Shown: positions 33,623 through 42,547 of the stretch, in pieces
Layout of the letters: every line of letters begins with the position of its first letter
How positions within the stretch are numbered: position 1 is the first letter of the stretch
DNA from: Curtobacterium sp. MCJR17_020
GTDB taxonomy: Bacteria; Actinomycetota; Actinomycetes; Actinomycetales; Microbacteriaceae
Direction of reading: 5' to 3'
NCBI RefSeq assembly: GCF_003234365.2
Contig: NZ_CP126260.1
Span: 1,860,001 to 1,924,000, forward strand
DNA: 64,000 nucleotides
Translations under genes and position numbers: made by a program
The notes under the pieces: model-generated
The model's database searches: none
Seen by the model: the letters and a program-made list of their open reading frames with translations, nothing else
Told to the model about the DNA's origin: nothing

Positions 33623-34962
33623 GCGCCACGCTGCTCCGGCCCCGCGGGCTCGACGACGCCCTGCGGCAGGCCGCGCCCCAGCGGGTCGGCGTCGTCACGA
33701 GCGCCGTCGGCCTCGGGCTGACGATCGCCGGGCTCGACGCCCACGTCGGCGAACTGGTGTCGGTCGGCCGCGACGGCTCCGAGCCGACCACGGTCGAGGT
33801 CGTCGCCACCGATGCCTCCGGCGTGCGCTGCATGCCGCTCGGCCGCCTGACCGGTGTCACCGCCGGCACCCCCGCACGCCCCACCGGCCGGCCGGTGCTC
33901 GTGCCGACGGGTGCCGGGCTGTTCGGCCGTGTGCTCGACGGGCTCGGTCGGCCGATCGACGACCGCGGACCGCTCGTCGGTGCCGGTGGCGAGCCCGTCG
34001 ACTGGGTGCCGCTCGACCACGCGACCCCGAACGCGATGGCACGAACCCGCATCGACACCCCGATGCAGCTCGGCGTGCGGGTGCTCGACACCCTCACCAC
34101 CGTCGGCCGCGGCCAGCGCATGGGGCTCTTCGCGGGCTCCGGTGTCGGCAAGTCGTCGCTGCTGTCGATGATCGCCCGGGGGAGCGACGCCACCGTCAAC
34201 GTGATCGCGCTGGTCGGGGAGCGTGGCCGCGAGGTACGCGAGTTCCTCGAGGACGACCTGGGCCCCGAGGGGCTCTCCCGCTCGATCGTCGTCGTGTCGA
34301 CCTCGGACGAGCCCGCCCTCATGCGTCTGCGCGCCGCGTTCGTGGCCACCCGCATCGCCGAGTCGTTCCGCGACGCCGGCCAGGACGTCGTGCTCATGAT
34401 GGACTCGCTCACCCGCGTCGCGATGGCGCAGCGTGAGATCGGACTCTCGGTGGGGGAGCCGCCGGCCACCCGGGGCTACCCGCCGTCGACGTTCTCGGTG
34501 CTCGCCGGGCTGCTCGAGCGTGCCGGGACGGACCGCGTCGGCAGCATCACCGGCATGTACACCGTGCTGGTCGACGGCGACGACCACAACGAGCCGATCG
34601 CCGACGCCGCCCGCAGCATCCTGGACGGTCACGTCGTGCTCGACCGGAAACTCGCGATCACCGGGCACTTCCCGTCGGTGGACGCCCTCGGCTCGGTGTC
34701 CCGAGTGGCCTCGAAGGTGACGGACCCGGCGCAGCGCGGTGCCGCGACGACCCTGCGCAAGGTGATGGCCGCGCGTGCCGCCGCCCAGGACCTGCTCGAC
34801 GTCGGCGCCTACCAGCGTGGCTCGAACCCGCTCGTCGACGCCGCCGTCGACCACCAGGGCGCGATCGACGCGTTCCTGCGCCAGGGGATGGACGAGCGGG
34901 CGACCGCCGACGCGTCCTGGCAGCGACTCGGTGGTCTCGTGCAGCAGCTGGGGGTGTCGTGA
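33619..34962 (+). CDS. fliI: Flagellar export ATPase FliI
   Basis: A 447-residue RecA-fold ATPase related to the F1 beta subunit. Walker A is GLFAGSGVGKSSLLSMIARG, Walker B is DVVLMMDSLTRVAMAQREIG, and the following GEPPATRGYPPSTFSVLAGL is the family signature. It powers and orders substrate loading at the export gate in the cytoplasm. Overlaps fliH at the start and fliJ at the end. Confidence 0.96.
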   Translation: MSATLLRPRGLDDALRQAAPQRVGVVTSAVGLGLTIAGLDAHVGELVSVGRDGSEPTTVEVVATDASGVRCMPLGRLTGVTAGTPARPTGRPVLVPTGAGLFGRVLDGLGRPIDDRGPLVGAGGEPVDWVPLDHATPNAMARTRIDTPMQLGVRVLDTLTTVGRGQRMGLFAGSGVGKSSLLSMIARGSDATVNVIALVGERGREVREFLEDDLGPEGLSRSIVVVSTSDEPALMRLRAAFVATRIAESFRDAGQDVVLMMDSLTRVAMAQREIGLSVGEPPATRGYPPSTFSVLAGLLERAGTDRVGSITGMYTVLVDGDDHNEPIADAARSILDGHVVLDRKLAITGHFPSVDALGSVSRVASKVTDPAQRGAATTLRKVMAARAAAQDLLDVGAYQRGSNPLVDAAVDHQGAIDAFLRQGMDERATADASWQRLGGLVQQLGVS

Positions 34963-35393
34963 TGGCCCGTCGGTTCCCGCTCGCGGGGCTCCTGCGCCTG
35001 CGGCACACCGAACAGGACCGCGCCGCTGCCTCGCTCGCCACCGCGAACGAGCGCGTGCGCGACGCCGCCGACGCCCGGATCGCCGCGCGCCGCAGCCTCG
35101 CCGACGCCGAGGGCGCGCAGCCGATCGAGGACGCCGCGACCCTGAGCGCCGTCGCCGCTGCGCGTGCTGCGACCCGCGGGATGCTCGAGGAGCTCGACGC
35201 CGTGGTCCGGACCCGCCGCGCGGACGCCGACCGTGCGCAGGACGAGTACACCGCCGCACGACGTGCCGCGGTCGGCCTGGAGAAGCTCGAGGGCAAGCAC
35301 GCCGCCGAGCAGGCCGCCGAGGAACTCCGCACCGAACAGAACGCCCTCGACGAGATCGCGGCACGACGCCGCACGGAAGGTGGTGCCCGATGA
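34962..35393 (+). CDS. fliJ: FliJ-type flagellar export protein
   Basis: A 143-residue coiled-coil protein; the ATG at 34962 overlaps the fliI stop (TGATG), and a GTG one codon earlier is also possible. It begins FPLAGLLRLRHTEQDRAAAS and continues as long Ala/Arg/Glu helices, as in the FliJ stalk that sits inside the FliI hexamer. Identity rests on position, size and coiled-coil content. Confidence 0.75.
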   Translation: MARRFPLAGLLRLRHTEQDRAAASLATANERVRDAADARIAARRSLADAEGAQPIEDAATLSAVAAARAATRGMLEELDAVVRTRRADADRAQDEYTAARRAAVGLEKLEGKHAAEQAAEELRTEQNALDEIAARRRTEGGAR

Positions 35394-36124
35394 GCGTCGA
35401 AGCGGTGCTCTCCCGGATCTCCGAGATCCGGTCCCAGATCGACACCCTGCGCGGTGGCCCGGCCGCGGCGACGAGTTCGTCGTCGTCCGCCGCGTCGACC
35501 AGCGCGTCGTCGAGCGCCTTCGCCGATGCCCTGGCCACGGCGACCGGGACCACCGGCACCGGGACCGCGACCGCTGCTGCCGGCGCTGCGGCGACCACCA
35601 GCAGCGCGCCCGCAACGTCCGTCGACGCCGGCGCGGGCACGCTCGCCACGGGCAGCGGCGCCACCGGCTCCGACGTCGTCGCGGACGCGAAGAAGTACCT
35701 CGGCGTGCCCTACGTGTTCGGCGGCACCACGACCGCCGGCATGGACTGCTCCGGCCTGGTGCAGACGGTGTTCAAGGACCTCGGCGTGACCATGCCGCGG
35801 GTCGTGCCGGACCAGGCGAAGATGGGCGTCGAGGTCGGTTCCCTGAAGGACGCGCAGCCCGGGGACCTGATCATCCCGAAGGGCGAGGGCCACGTCGTCA
35901 TCTACGTCGGCGACGGCAAGGTGCTGCACGCGCCGCGCCCCGGCAAGGACGTCCGCATCGTCGACAACTGGTACTCGGACGCCGACATCGCCACCATCCG
36001 CCGCATCGTGCCGGCGCAGGCGTCCACCACCCCGGCGACGACCGCGACCACCGGCGCGAGCAGCGCCACCGACCTGCAGACCGCCGCGCTGCTGTCGATG
36101 ATGCAGTCCGGGAGCGCCGCATGA
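35390..36124 (+). CDS. NlpC/P60 peptidoglycan hydrolase in the flagellar operon
   Basis: A 244-residue protein starting at MSVEAVLSRISEIRSQIDTL, with a short helix, a Ser/Ala/Thr-rich linker (about 25-95) and an NlpC/P60 domain. Catalytic Cys is in GMDCSGLVQTVFKDLG and His in GEGHVVIYVGDGKVLHAP; YLGVPYVFGGTT is the family entry. No Sec signal is visible, so export through the flagellar gate is likely. It probably cuts the thick wall for rod growth, the job done by FlgJ in proteobacteria. Start and stop overlap fliJ and fliK. Confidence 0.85.
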   Translation: MSVEAVLSRISEIRSQIDTLRGGPAAATSSSSSAASTSASSSAFADALATATGTTGTGTATAAAGAAATTSSAPATSVDAGAGTLATGSGATGSDVVADAKKYLGVPYVFGGTTTAGMDCSGLVQTVFKDLGVTMPRVVPDQAKMGVEVGSLKDAQPGDLIIPKGEGHVVIYVGDGKVLHAPRPGKDVRIVDNWYSDADIATIRRIVPAQASTTPATTATTGASSATDLQTAALLSMMQSGSAA

Positions 36125-37629
36125 GCCTGACCATCGCCACCCAGCCCGCACCCGCTCCGACGAACACCGCGGCGCCGGCCCGCGCGAGCGCCGACCCTGC
36201 AGGGGCCGGCTCCTTCGACGCCGCCCTGTCCGCGGCCGCCGCGACCGATCGCCGCGCCGGTGAGCGTGCACCGGTGCGCAGCGACGACTCCCGCGCAGCC
36301 GACGACACCGGGTCGACCACGTCGCCGAACGCATCGACGACCTGCACCGGGACGGACGTCGCGGCTGTCGCTGACGGCGCGAGCGCTGCCGCCGGGGAGG
36401 CCCAGGCGCTCACGCTCCCGCCCACGCTCCCGCCCACGCTCCCGCTCACCGGGACGGTGCCCGCCCCCGTCCCTCCGATCGTGGTGACGACCCCTGCCGA
36501 GACGGTCACGTCGGTGACGTCGACCGCGCCCGAGCCGACGGCGCCGGACGTCACCGCGACGACGGCGACGACGGCCCCGGAGACGATCACGCCGACGACG
36601 GTCGCGCCGACGACGGCTGCAGCCGCCCCCGCCGCCACCATCGGAGCTGCCGCTGCCACGGCGGCCGCGCTCCCGCTGGCTGCCACCACGGCGCCGTCGG
36701 CCAGCACGACGGCGTCCGCCGCATCCGCCGCCGCACCGGCACCGGGCACGACCGCCGCAGTCCCCGCCGACGTGCCCGGACCGTCGCCGGCGTCCGACGT
36801 CCTGAGACCCGGCACCACGTCCAGCGGGACGACCGGCACCGTCACCGTCACCGGCACCGTCGGAGTCTCGAGCACGAGCACGAGCAGCGCGCCTGCTGCC
36901 ACTGCCACTGCCGCTGCTGCCGCCGTGACGCTCCAGCCGACCAGCTCGGCTACCCAGACCCCCCAGACCACCCAGCCCACCGACGGTTCCGCGACCGCGA
37001 CCCCGGCCGTCGTCACGGTGGCAGCGGCGATCGCGGCGCGGGGTGGGCAGACCGGCCACGGGACGGACCAGCAGGGCTCGACGGCGGGTGATCCGGGCCT
37101 CCCGGCAGTCACCACCACGCGCGGCGGCGAGACGCCCTTCGTCCTGCCCACCACGCCGACCGCCGCGCCCGCCCCGGCAACGGCCGCCGCGGCACCGACG
37201 TCCACGCCCGCACCCCTCGGGCAGCAGCTCGCGCGACCGGTGTTCTCGCTCGCGCATGCCGGACCCGGGGAACACGTCGTCACCGTGCAGGTCGTGCCGG
37301 ACAGCCTCGGACCGGTCACGGTCCGCGCGCACGTGACGGCGCACGGCATGCACGTCGAGCTGTTCGCGGCGTCCGAAGCGGGCCGCGACGCGGTCCGCCA
37401 GGTGCTGCCGGACCTGCGGCGCGACGCCGCCGGCACCGGGCTGAGCACCACGCTCGACCTGTCGTCGCAGAACCACCCGGGCACGTCGGCGGGTCGCGAC
37501 CAGCGACCGGCCGACGGCCGCCTGCGTACCGACACCGGCCTGGAGGCACGGCGCACCTCCGCCGCGCAGCCGGCCTCCGCAGCCACCACCTCCACCATCC
37601 GCACCGCGGGACTCGACGTCCTCGCCTGA
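36121..37629 (+). CDS. fliK: Flagellar hook-length control protein FliK
   Basis: A 502-residue protein. The first about 340 residues are a low-complexity Ala/Thr/Pro ruler with repeats such as LPPTLPPTLPLTG. The C-terminal domain has ARPVFSLAHAGPGEHVVTVQ, VVPDSLGPVTVRAHVTAHGM and FAASEAGRDAVRQVLPDLRR, the L-x-P..LG.v.v.......v.f......R..l...l..L pattern of FliK. The ATG lies in a 4-bp overlap with the NlpC gene. Confidence 0.85.
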   Translation: MSLTIATQPAPAPTNTAAPARASADPAGAGSFDAALSAAAATDRRAGERAPVRSDDSRAADDTGSTTSPNASTTCTGTDVAAVADGASAAAGEAQALTLPPTLPPTLPLTGTVPAPVPPIVVTTPAETVTSVTSTAPEPTAPDVTATTATTAPETITPTTVAPTTAAAAPAATIGAAAATAAALPLAATTAPSASTTASAASAAAPAPGTTAAVPADVPGPSPASDVLRPGTTSSGTTGTVTVTGTVGVSSTSTSSAPAATATAAAAAVTLQPTSSATQTPQTTQPTDGSATATPAVVTVAAAIAARGGQTGHGTDQQGSTAGDPGLPAVTTTRGGETPFVLPTTPTAAPAPATAAAAPTSTPAPLGQQLARPVFSLAHAGPGEHVVTVQVVPDSLGPVTVRAHVTAHGMHVELFAASEAGRDAVRQVLPDLRRDAAGTGLSTTLDLSSQNHPGTSAGRDQRPADGRLRTDTGLEARRTSAAQPASAATTSTIRTAGLDVLA

Positions 37630-37654
37630 CCGGCTCACGAACAGGAACCAGACC

Positions 37655-38098
37655 ATGCCCATCGACGGCATCACCGGCAGCGTGGACCAGGCTGCCCAGG
37701 CCGCGGCCCTCGCCGCGAGCTCGACCGCGAAGAAGTCCCAGACGATGGACTCCGAGGTGTTCATGAAGCTGCTCGTCACGCAGCTGCAGAACCAGGACCC
37801 GTCGTCGCCGATGGACACCAACCAGATGATCAGCCAGCAGACGCAGCTCGCGATGATGGAGCAGATCACCAACCAGACCACGACGGGGAACGAGAACTTC
37901 TCGCTCCAGATGCGCATCGCCGCCGCGAACCTCGTCGGCAAGCAGGTCAGCTACACCGACGCTGCGACCGGCACCGCCGTCACCGGGACCGCCTCGGCCG
38001 TGTCCTACGCGAACAGCGTGCCCACGGTCACCGTGAACGGGAAGGAGGTCGCTCTCGACGTGATCTCCGGCATCACCACCACCGCACCGGCTTCCTGA
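37655..38098 (+). CDS. flgD: Hook scaffold protein FlgD
   Basis: A 147-residue protein with the FlgD signature DSEVFMKLLVTQLQNQDPSS followed by PMDTNQMISQQTQLAMMEQI. It is shorter than proteobacterial FlgD (about 220) and lacks the C-terminal FLgD Ig-like extension, ending after a short domain (VTVNGKEVALDVISGI), as in other Gram-positives. It acts as a cap for hook assembly. Confidence 0.92.
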   Translation: MPIDGITGSVDQAAQAAALAASSTAKKSQTMDSEVFMKLLVTQLQNQDPSSPMDTNQMISQQTQLAMMEQITNQTTTGNENFSLQMRIAAANLVGKQVSYTDAATGTAVTGTASAVSYANSVPTVTVNGKEVALDVISGITTTAPAS

Positions 38099-38143
38099 CC
38101 GTTCTTCTTCCGCTTCTTCTTCCTGCTCTTCCTGCCTCTCCGA
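38099..38143 (+). other. Polypyrimidine tract between flgD and flgE
   Basis: From just after the flgD stop, about 45 bases are nearly all C and T with three isolated G (CGTTCTTCTTCCGCTTCTTC then TTCCTGCTCTTCCTGCCTCT). It is followed by the flgE Shine-Dalgarno GAAAGGA. Such a biased strand is unusual in this 71-72 percent GC sequence. Confidence 0.6.
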
Positions 38144-38154
38144 AAGGACGCACC

Positions 38155-39330
38155 ATGCTCCGCTCGCTCTACTCCGGGATCTCCGGCCTCCGCTCGCACC
38201 AGCAGATGCTCGACGTCACCGGCAACAACATCGCCAACGTCAACACCGTCGGCTTCAAGTCGTCGACCACCGTCTTCCAGGACACCCTGTCGCAGATGAC
38301 CCAGGGTGCCGGCGGACCGCAGTCCGGCATCGGTGGGACGAACCCCGCGCAGATCGGCCTCGGCGTCCAGGTCGCCGGTGTGTCGACGAACTTCGCGCAG
38401 GGCTCGGCCCAGGCCACCGGCAAGGCCACCGACCTGATGATCTCGGGCGACGGGTTCTTCGTCACGCGCCTCGGCAACGACACCGTGTACAGCCGTGCGG
38501 GGGCCTTCGACTTCGACGCGAACGGCCGTCTGGTCACCGCCGACGGCAAGATCGTGCAGGGGTACTCGGCGACGAACGGCGTCGTCAACGACGGCGGCCA
38601 GCTGACCGACATCCGTCTGCCCCTCGACGCCGCGGCACCGGCCACGTCGACCACCTCGGCCACCGTCAGCGGCAACCTGCCGTCGGACACCGCCGTGGGC
38701 GAGACGCTCAACCGTGACGCCACCGTGTACGACCAGTACGGCACGAAGCACACCATGTCGCTCGCGTACACCCGCACGACCACCGGGTGGAACGTCTCGG
38801 CGTCGAACGGTCAGGGGACCTCCGCCACCGGCACGATCACCTTCAAGACCGACGGCTCGATCGCGTCCGGTTCCACCCTGGCGGTCGGTGGGATCACCGT
38901 CGACATGACCCAGCTGTCCGGCTTCGCGTCGCTCAACACCGCGTCGATCTCGTCGCAGAACGGCCACGAGGCCGGCTCCCTGCAGGGCTACTCGATCTCG
39001 AAGGACGGCACCGTCACCGGGTCGTTCTCGAACGGCGCCTCGCTGGCCCTCGGACGGATCGCCCTGGCGACCTTCGCGAACCCCGCCGGTCTCGAGAAGA
39101 CCGGTGCCTCGGGCTACCGGGCGACCGCGAACTCGGGCCAGGCCTCGGTGGGCACCCCCGGATCGGCGGGCGTCGGCTCGCTCGCCTCCGGAACGCTCGA
39201 GATGTCGAACGTCGACCTGTCGCAGGAGTTCACGAACCTGATCGTGGCGCAGCGCGGGTTCCAGGCGAACGCGCGCATCATCACGACCTCGGACGAGGTG
39301 CTGCAGGAGCTGACGAACCTGAAGCGGTAG
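38155..39330 (+). CDS. flgE: Flagellar hook protein FlgE
   Basis: A 391-residue protein starting at MLRSLYSGISGLRSHQQMLD. It has the N-terminal rod/hook motif GNNIANVNTVGFKSSTTVFQ, the FlgE-type GISTNFAQGSAQATG-like core, LMISGDGFFVTRLGNDTVYS, and a C-terminal SNVDLSQEFTNLIVAQRGFQ followed by ANARIITTSDEVLQELTNLK. It is the last gene of the operon before a strong hairpin. Confidence 0.95.
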   Translation: MLRSLYSGISGLRSHQQMLDVTGNNIANVNTVGFKSSTTVFQDTLSQMTQGAGGPQSGIGGTNPAQIGLGVQVAGVSTNFAQGSAQATGKATDLMISGDGFFVTRLGNDTVYSRAGAFDFDANGRLVTADGKIVQGYSATNGVVNDGGQLTDIRLPLDAAAPATSTTSATVSGNLPSDTAVGETLNRDATVYDQYGTKHTMSLAYTRTTTGWNVSASNGQGTSATGTITFKTDGSIASGSTLAVGGITVDMTQLSGFASLNTASISSQNGHEAGSLQGYSISKDGTVTGSFSNGASLALGRIALATFANPAGLEKTGASGYRATANSGQASVGTPGSAGVGSLASGTLEMSNVDLSQEFTNLIVAQRGFQANARIITTSDEVLQELTNLKR

Positions 39331-39345
39331 GCGCGCTTCCCTCGG

Positions 39346-39380
39346 CCACCGACCGCCCGGACCCGTCGGGCGGTCGGTGG
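39346..39380 (+). terminator. Terminator after flgE
   Basis: CCACCGACCGCCCG pairs exactly with CGGGCGGTCGGTGG over a 7-base loop, 16 bp after the flgE stop. It ends the flgB-flgE operon. Confidence 0.8.
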
Positions 39381-39387
39381 TTCCGGA

Positions 39388-39667
39388 GACCGCGGCCTGG
39401 GTCCGTCCTTCCATCCCGAACATCGCGAGCAAGCCGGAGACGTGGTTCTTCACGGTCTTCTCGGCGAGGTCGAGCTGTTCGGCGGAGCGAACGGCATCGC
39501 GAGTCGAGCACCACGGCGTCCGGGTCCTCGCGCACCACCGCGGCCAACCGTGCCCGGCCGCCCTCAGCCGTGACCGTCCGGTGCTCGTCGGTCTCGAGCG
39601 CGACACGGATGCCGAGCAGCACGTTCACGTCGTCGTCCACCCCGAGCACCGGCGTCCTGTCCGCCAT
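39388..39667 (-). pseudogene. Broken LuxR-type response regulator
   Basis: From an ATG at 39667 the minus strand encodes a receiver-domain start: ADRTPVLGVDDDVNVLLGIR and VALETDEHRTVTAEGG, then REDPDAVVLD. About 70 bases later, in another frame, AEQLDLAEKTVKNHVSGLLA with MFGMEGRTQAAV is the end of a LuxR-type helix-turn-helix. The middle about 120 residues are missing. This is a response regulator with a large internal deletion. Confidence 0.65.
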
Positions 39668-39833
39668 GCGAAGAACGCACCTCGACCACGGCGCGCACTT
39701 CACCGCCTGGCAGGTCCCGGGCACGATCGCCGACGAGATCGCGGCGTTCGCTGCCGATCTCCTGGCGAACAGCGCGAGGCCGCGGGTGGGACCCACCGGC
39801 GACGAGGCCACGAGCATGCTCGACGGAGACTGA
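39666..39833 (+). pseudogene. Possible C-terminal remnant of a hydrolase
   Basis: The frame MRRTHLDHGAHFTAWQVPGT with IADEIAAFAADLLANSARP resembles the last strand and His loop of alpha/beta hydrolases (DxGHF.AxexP). No upstream body exists. It overlaps the broken response regulator by two bases. Weak evidence. Confidence 0.3.
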
Positions 39834-39881
39834 CCGGCCGCGGGGCTCGTTCCCGGCGCCGCGTCTGCCACGATGATGCTC

Positions 39882-40394
39882 ATGAGTGACCTTCACGACG
39901 TGGTCCCGGTCGCACCGCCGGACCTCGACGCCGCGACCACGATGTGGGCGGAGTACACGGCGACCCGTCCGCAGGCTGCCGAGGAACGCGACCACACGGT
40001 GGAGCACTTCGGTGACACTGCCCGGCTCGCTGACGGGCTGCTGCAGATCGTCCTGTCCGGTGGGAAGCGCGCAACCGCCGAGCTCGTCTCCGAGTTCGCG
40101 CACCGAGGCGACCCGTTGCCCCGGATCGGGTCGCACTGGATCGCGTGCGACAGCTCGGGCGCACCTCGGATCATCATCCGGAGCACCGCGTTGCGGGTCG
40201 GTCCGTTCGACAGTGCCGATGCGGCGTTCGCCGTCGCGGAGGGCGAAGACGATCGTTCCCTGGAGAGCTGGCGACGCGAGCACCAGCGGTACTGGGAGCG
40301 CACCTGCGCTGCTCGGGGTGCGGTCTGGTCGGAGCTCGACGAGATCGTGTTCGAGTACTTCTCCGTGGTCTGGCCACCCGAACACGCCGACTGA
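39882..40394 (+). CDS. ASCH domain protein
   Basis: A 170-residue protein; ATG codons at 39873 and 39882 are both possible, with no clear ribosome site. It has the ASCH pattern: an N-terminal helix with MWAEYTATRP, a beta core ELVSEFAHRGDPLPRIGSHW, IIIRSTALRVGPFDSADAAF, and AEGEDDRSLESWRREHQRYW. ASCH domains resemble PUA folds and probably bind RNA or modified nucleotides. It stands alone before the histidine kinase gene. Confidence 0.8.
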   Translation: MSDLHDVVPVAPPDLDAATTMWAEYTATRPQAAEERDHTVEHFGDTARLADGLLQIVLSGGKRATAELVSEFAHRGDPLPRIGSHWIACDSSGAPRIIIRSTALRVGPFDSADAAFAVAEGEDDRSLESWRREHQRYWERTCAARGAVWSELDEIVFEYFSVVWPPEHAD

Positions 40395-40520
40395 GTACGG
40401 CGGCGCCCACTGTTCGGGTTTCCCCCCAGCAGTCGGAGGGCTTGCCCGGTCCCGCGAACGCCTGCGTCCCCCGAGGCTGGGACCAGCGCACCACACTCCC
40501 GGTCCCCACGAAGAGGTCTC

Positions 40521-41870
40521 ATGTCCCGCACCACCGCCCTGATCCCGCAACTCACCGCCGTTCCCCGGTTCCGGTTCGTCTCCGGACTGTTCGCCGTAGC
40601 GACCTGGCGGCAGTTCGCGTTCCATGCCGCGCACCTGCCGATCGCGATCGGGGCGGTGACGTGGTTCGCCCTGGCGATCGCTGTCGGGGTCCCGTCCGCG
40701 GTCACGTGGTTCGGCCTGGTCGTCACGGCGTTCCTCGTCGGCGGTTCCGCGTGGTTCGCGGCGGTCACCCGGCGGATGTCCGCTGCGCTGCTGGGACAGG
40801 AGGTCGTCGCGCCGACGATCCGTCCGCGTCGAGGCGGCCCCCTGGCATGGGCGACCACCCGGCTGACGGACGGCTCGACGTGGCGGGCGTTCGCGTACCT
40901 GCTGGTCGGCTTCGTCGTCACGACGGCATCCTTCGCTGTCTCGGTCGCGGTGCTCGTGTCGGCGCTCGGCGCACTGTCCCACAGCATCTGGGGCCGCTTC
41001 TTGCCGGAGCAGACCGGTTCGGACGGGCTGCGGCACCGTGGTGCGCAGTTCCTCGGGGTGTTCGTCGACACCGTCCCGCTCCAGATCGCGTTCGCCGCGG
41101 TCGGCCTGGTCGTGCTCGTCGCGGTCTGGCCGGCCGTCAACCACGGCCTCGGGTCCCTGCAGCGCGCGGTCATCCGTTCGATGCTCGGCGCCGACCTCCG
41201 GCAGCGGCGCCTCGCCGAGGTCACCGCGTCCCGGGACGCCGCCGTGGTGGATGCGGACAGCACGCTGCGCCGCATCGAGCGAGAGCTGCACGACGGCACG
41301 CAGGCGCGTCTGGTCGGTCTGGCGATGACCCTCGGCGACGCCCGTGACCGACTCCAGAGCAATCAGGACGCCGACGGGTCTGGAGTTGAGGCGCTCGTCG
41401 CCCAGGCACACGCCTCAACGAAGGAAGCACTCGTCGAGTTGCGTGCGCTGGCTCGGGGGATCCACCCGCCCGTTCTCGACGAGGGGCTCGAAGCCGGACT
41501 CGCGTCGGCGTGCTCCCGCGCCCCGTTCCCCGTGACGCTGCACGTGGACCTTCCCGTCCGCCCGTCGCCGGTCGTCGAAGGCATCGCCTACTTCGGGGTC
41601 CTCGAGCTGCTCACGAACGTGTCGAAGCACGCGGGAGCCACCGTGGCCACGGTCGACGTGGCGTTGGCGGGGCCCGAACTCGTCGTCACGGTGGCCGACG
41701 ACGGCGCGGGCGGCGCCCACGTCTCGTTGCCGCTTCCGGACGGGCAGGGAACCGGTCTCGCCGGACTGCTCGAACGCCTCCGAGCGGTCGACGGCACGCT
41801 CGCGGTCCAGAGCCCGACCGGCGGACCCACCACGATCCGGATGGCGATGCCCTCCGGGACGACCACGTGA
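40521..41870 (+). CDS. Sensor histidine kinase (HisKA_3 type)
   Basis: A 449-residue membrane kinase. It has four to six hydrophobic segments in residues 40-210 (for example FAYLLVGFVVTTASFAVSVA), then the dimerisation/phosphoacceptor motif RIERELHDGTQARLVGLAMT with the His, and an ATP-binding domain with ELLTNVSKHAGATVATVDVA (N box) and VVTVADDGAGGA plus GTGLAGLLERLRAVDGTLAV (G boxes). It is translationally coupled to the response regulator (GTGA). The signal is unknown. Confidence 0.92.
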   Translation: MSRTTALIPQLTAVPRFRFVSGLFAVATWRQFAFHAAHLPIAIGAVTWFALAIAVGVPSAVTWFGLVVTAFLVGGSAWFAAVTRRMSAALLGQEVVAPTIRPRRGGPLAWATTRLTDGSTWRAFAYLLVGFVVTTASFAVSVAVLVSALGALSHSIWGRFLPEQTGSDGLRHRGAQFLGVFVDTVPLQIAFAAVGLVVLVAVWPAVNHGLGSLQRAVIRSMLGADLRQRRLAEVTASRDAAVVDADSTLRRIERELHDGTQARLVGLAMTLGDARDRLQSNQDADGSGVEALVAQAHASTKEALVELRALARGIHPPVLDEGLEAGLASACSRAPFPVTLHVDLPVRPSPVVEGIAYFGVLELLTNVSKHAGATVATVDVALAGPELVVTVADDGAGGAHVSLPLPDGQGTGLAGLLERLRAVDGTLAVQSPTGGPTTIRMAMPSGTTT

Positions 41871-42517
41871 GGATCGTCATCGCCGACGACAACACGATCG
41901 TCCGCGAGGGACTGGCGTCGTTGTTGCAGGGGCGCGGTCACGAGATCGTCGCTGCCGTCGGTGACGGCGCGGCCGTCCTCCCCGCGCTCGCGTCCGAGCA
42001 CGTCGACGTCGTCGTGATGGACATCCGGATGCCGCCGACCCACACCGACGAGGGCGTCCGGGCCGCCGTGGCCCTCAAGACAGCGCGGCCCGAGGTCGGC
42101 GTGTTGCTGTTCTCGCAGTACGCCGAGGTGCGGTGGGCGCGGACCCTGCTCGACGTCGCGACCGTCGGTGTCGGCTACCTGCTGAAGGACCGGGTCGCCG
42201 AGGTCGCCACCTTCATCGAGTCGTTGCAGCAGGTCGCGGCCGGCAACGTCGTGCTCGACCCCGAGGTCGCTGCCGCGTTGGTGCAGGCTCCGCGGCCGCT
42301 CCGAGACCGGCTCGACCGGCTCACCGCGCGCGAGACCGACGTCCTGCGGCTCATGGCCGAGGGACGGTCGAACGCGGCGATCGCCGAGACGCTGTTCCTG
42401 TCAGGCGGGACCGTCGAGAAGCACGTCACGGCCGTCTTCGCGAAGCTCGGGCTCGAAGCGACCACGGCGGACCACCGACGCGTGCTCGCCGTCCTGCGGT
42501 TCCTCTCCGTCGAGTGA
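41867..42517 (+). CDS. NarL/LuxR-family response regulator
   Basis: A 216-residue protein starting at a GTG overlapping the kinase stop. The receiver domain has VRIVIADDNTIVREGLASLL with the acidic pair, the phospho-acceptor Asp in DVVVMDIRMPP, and the switch Lys in GYLLKDR. The DNA-binding domain has LTARETDVLRLMAEGRSNAA, then SGGTVEKHVTAVFAKLGL. Targets are unknown. Confidence 0.93.
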   Translation: MRIVIADDNTIVREGLASLLQGRGHEIVAAVGDGAAVLPALASEHVDVVVMDIRMPPTHTDEGVRAAVALKTARPEVGVLLFSQYAEVRWARTLLDVATVGVGYLLKDRVAEVATFIESLQQVAAGNVVLDPEVAAALVQAPRPLRDRLDRLTARETDVLRLMAEGRSNAAIAETLFLSGGTVEKHVTAVFAKLGLEATTADHRRVLAVLRFLSVE

Positions 42518-42547
42518 CCCGTGTGGCCGCCGTCGGTGACGGCCACC

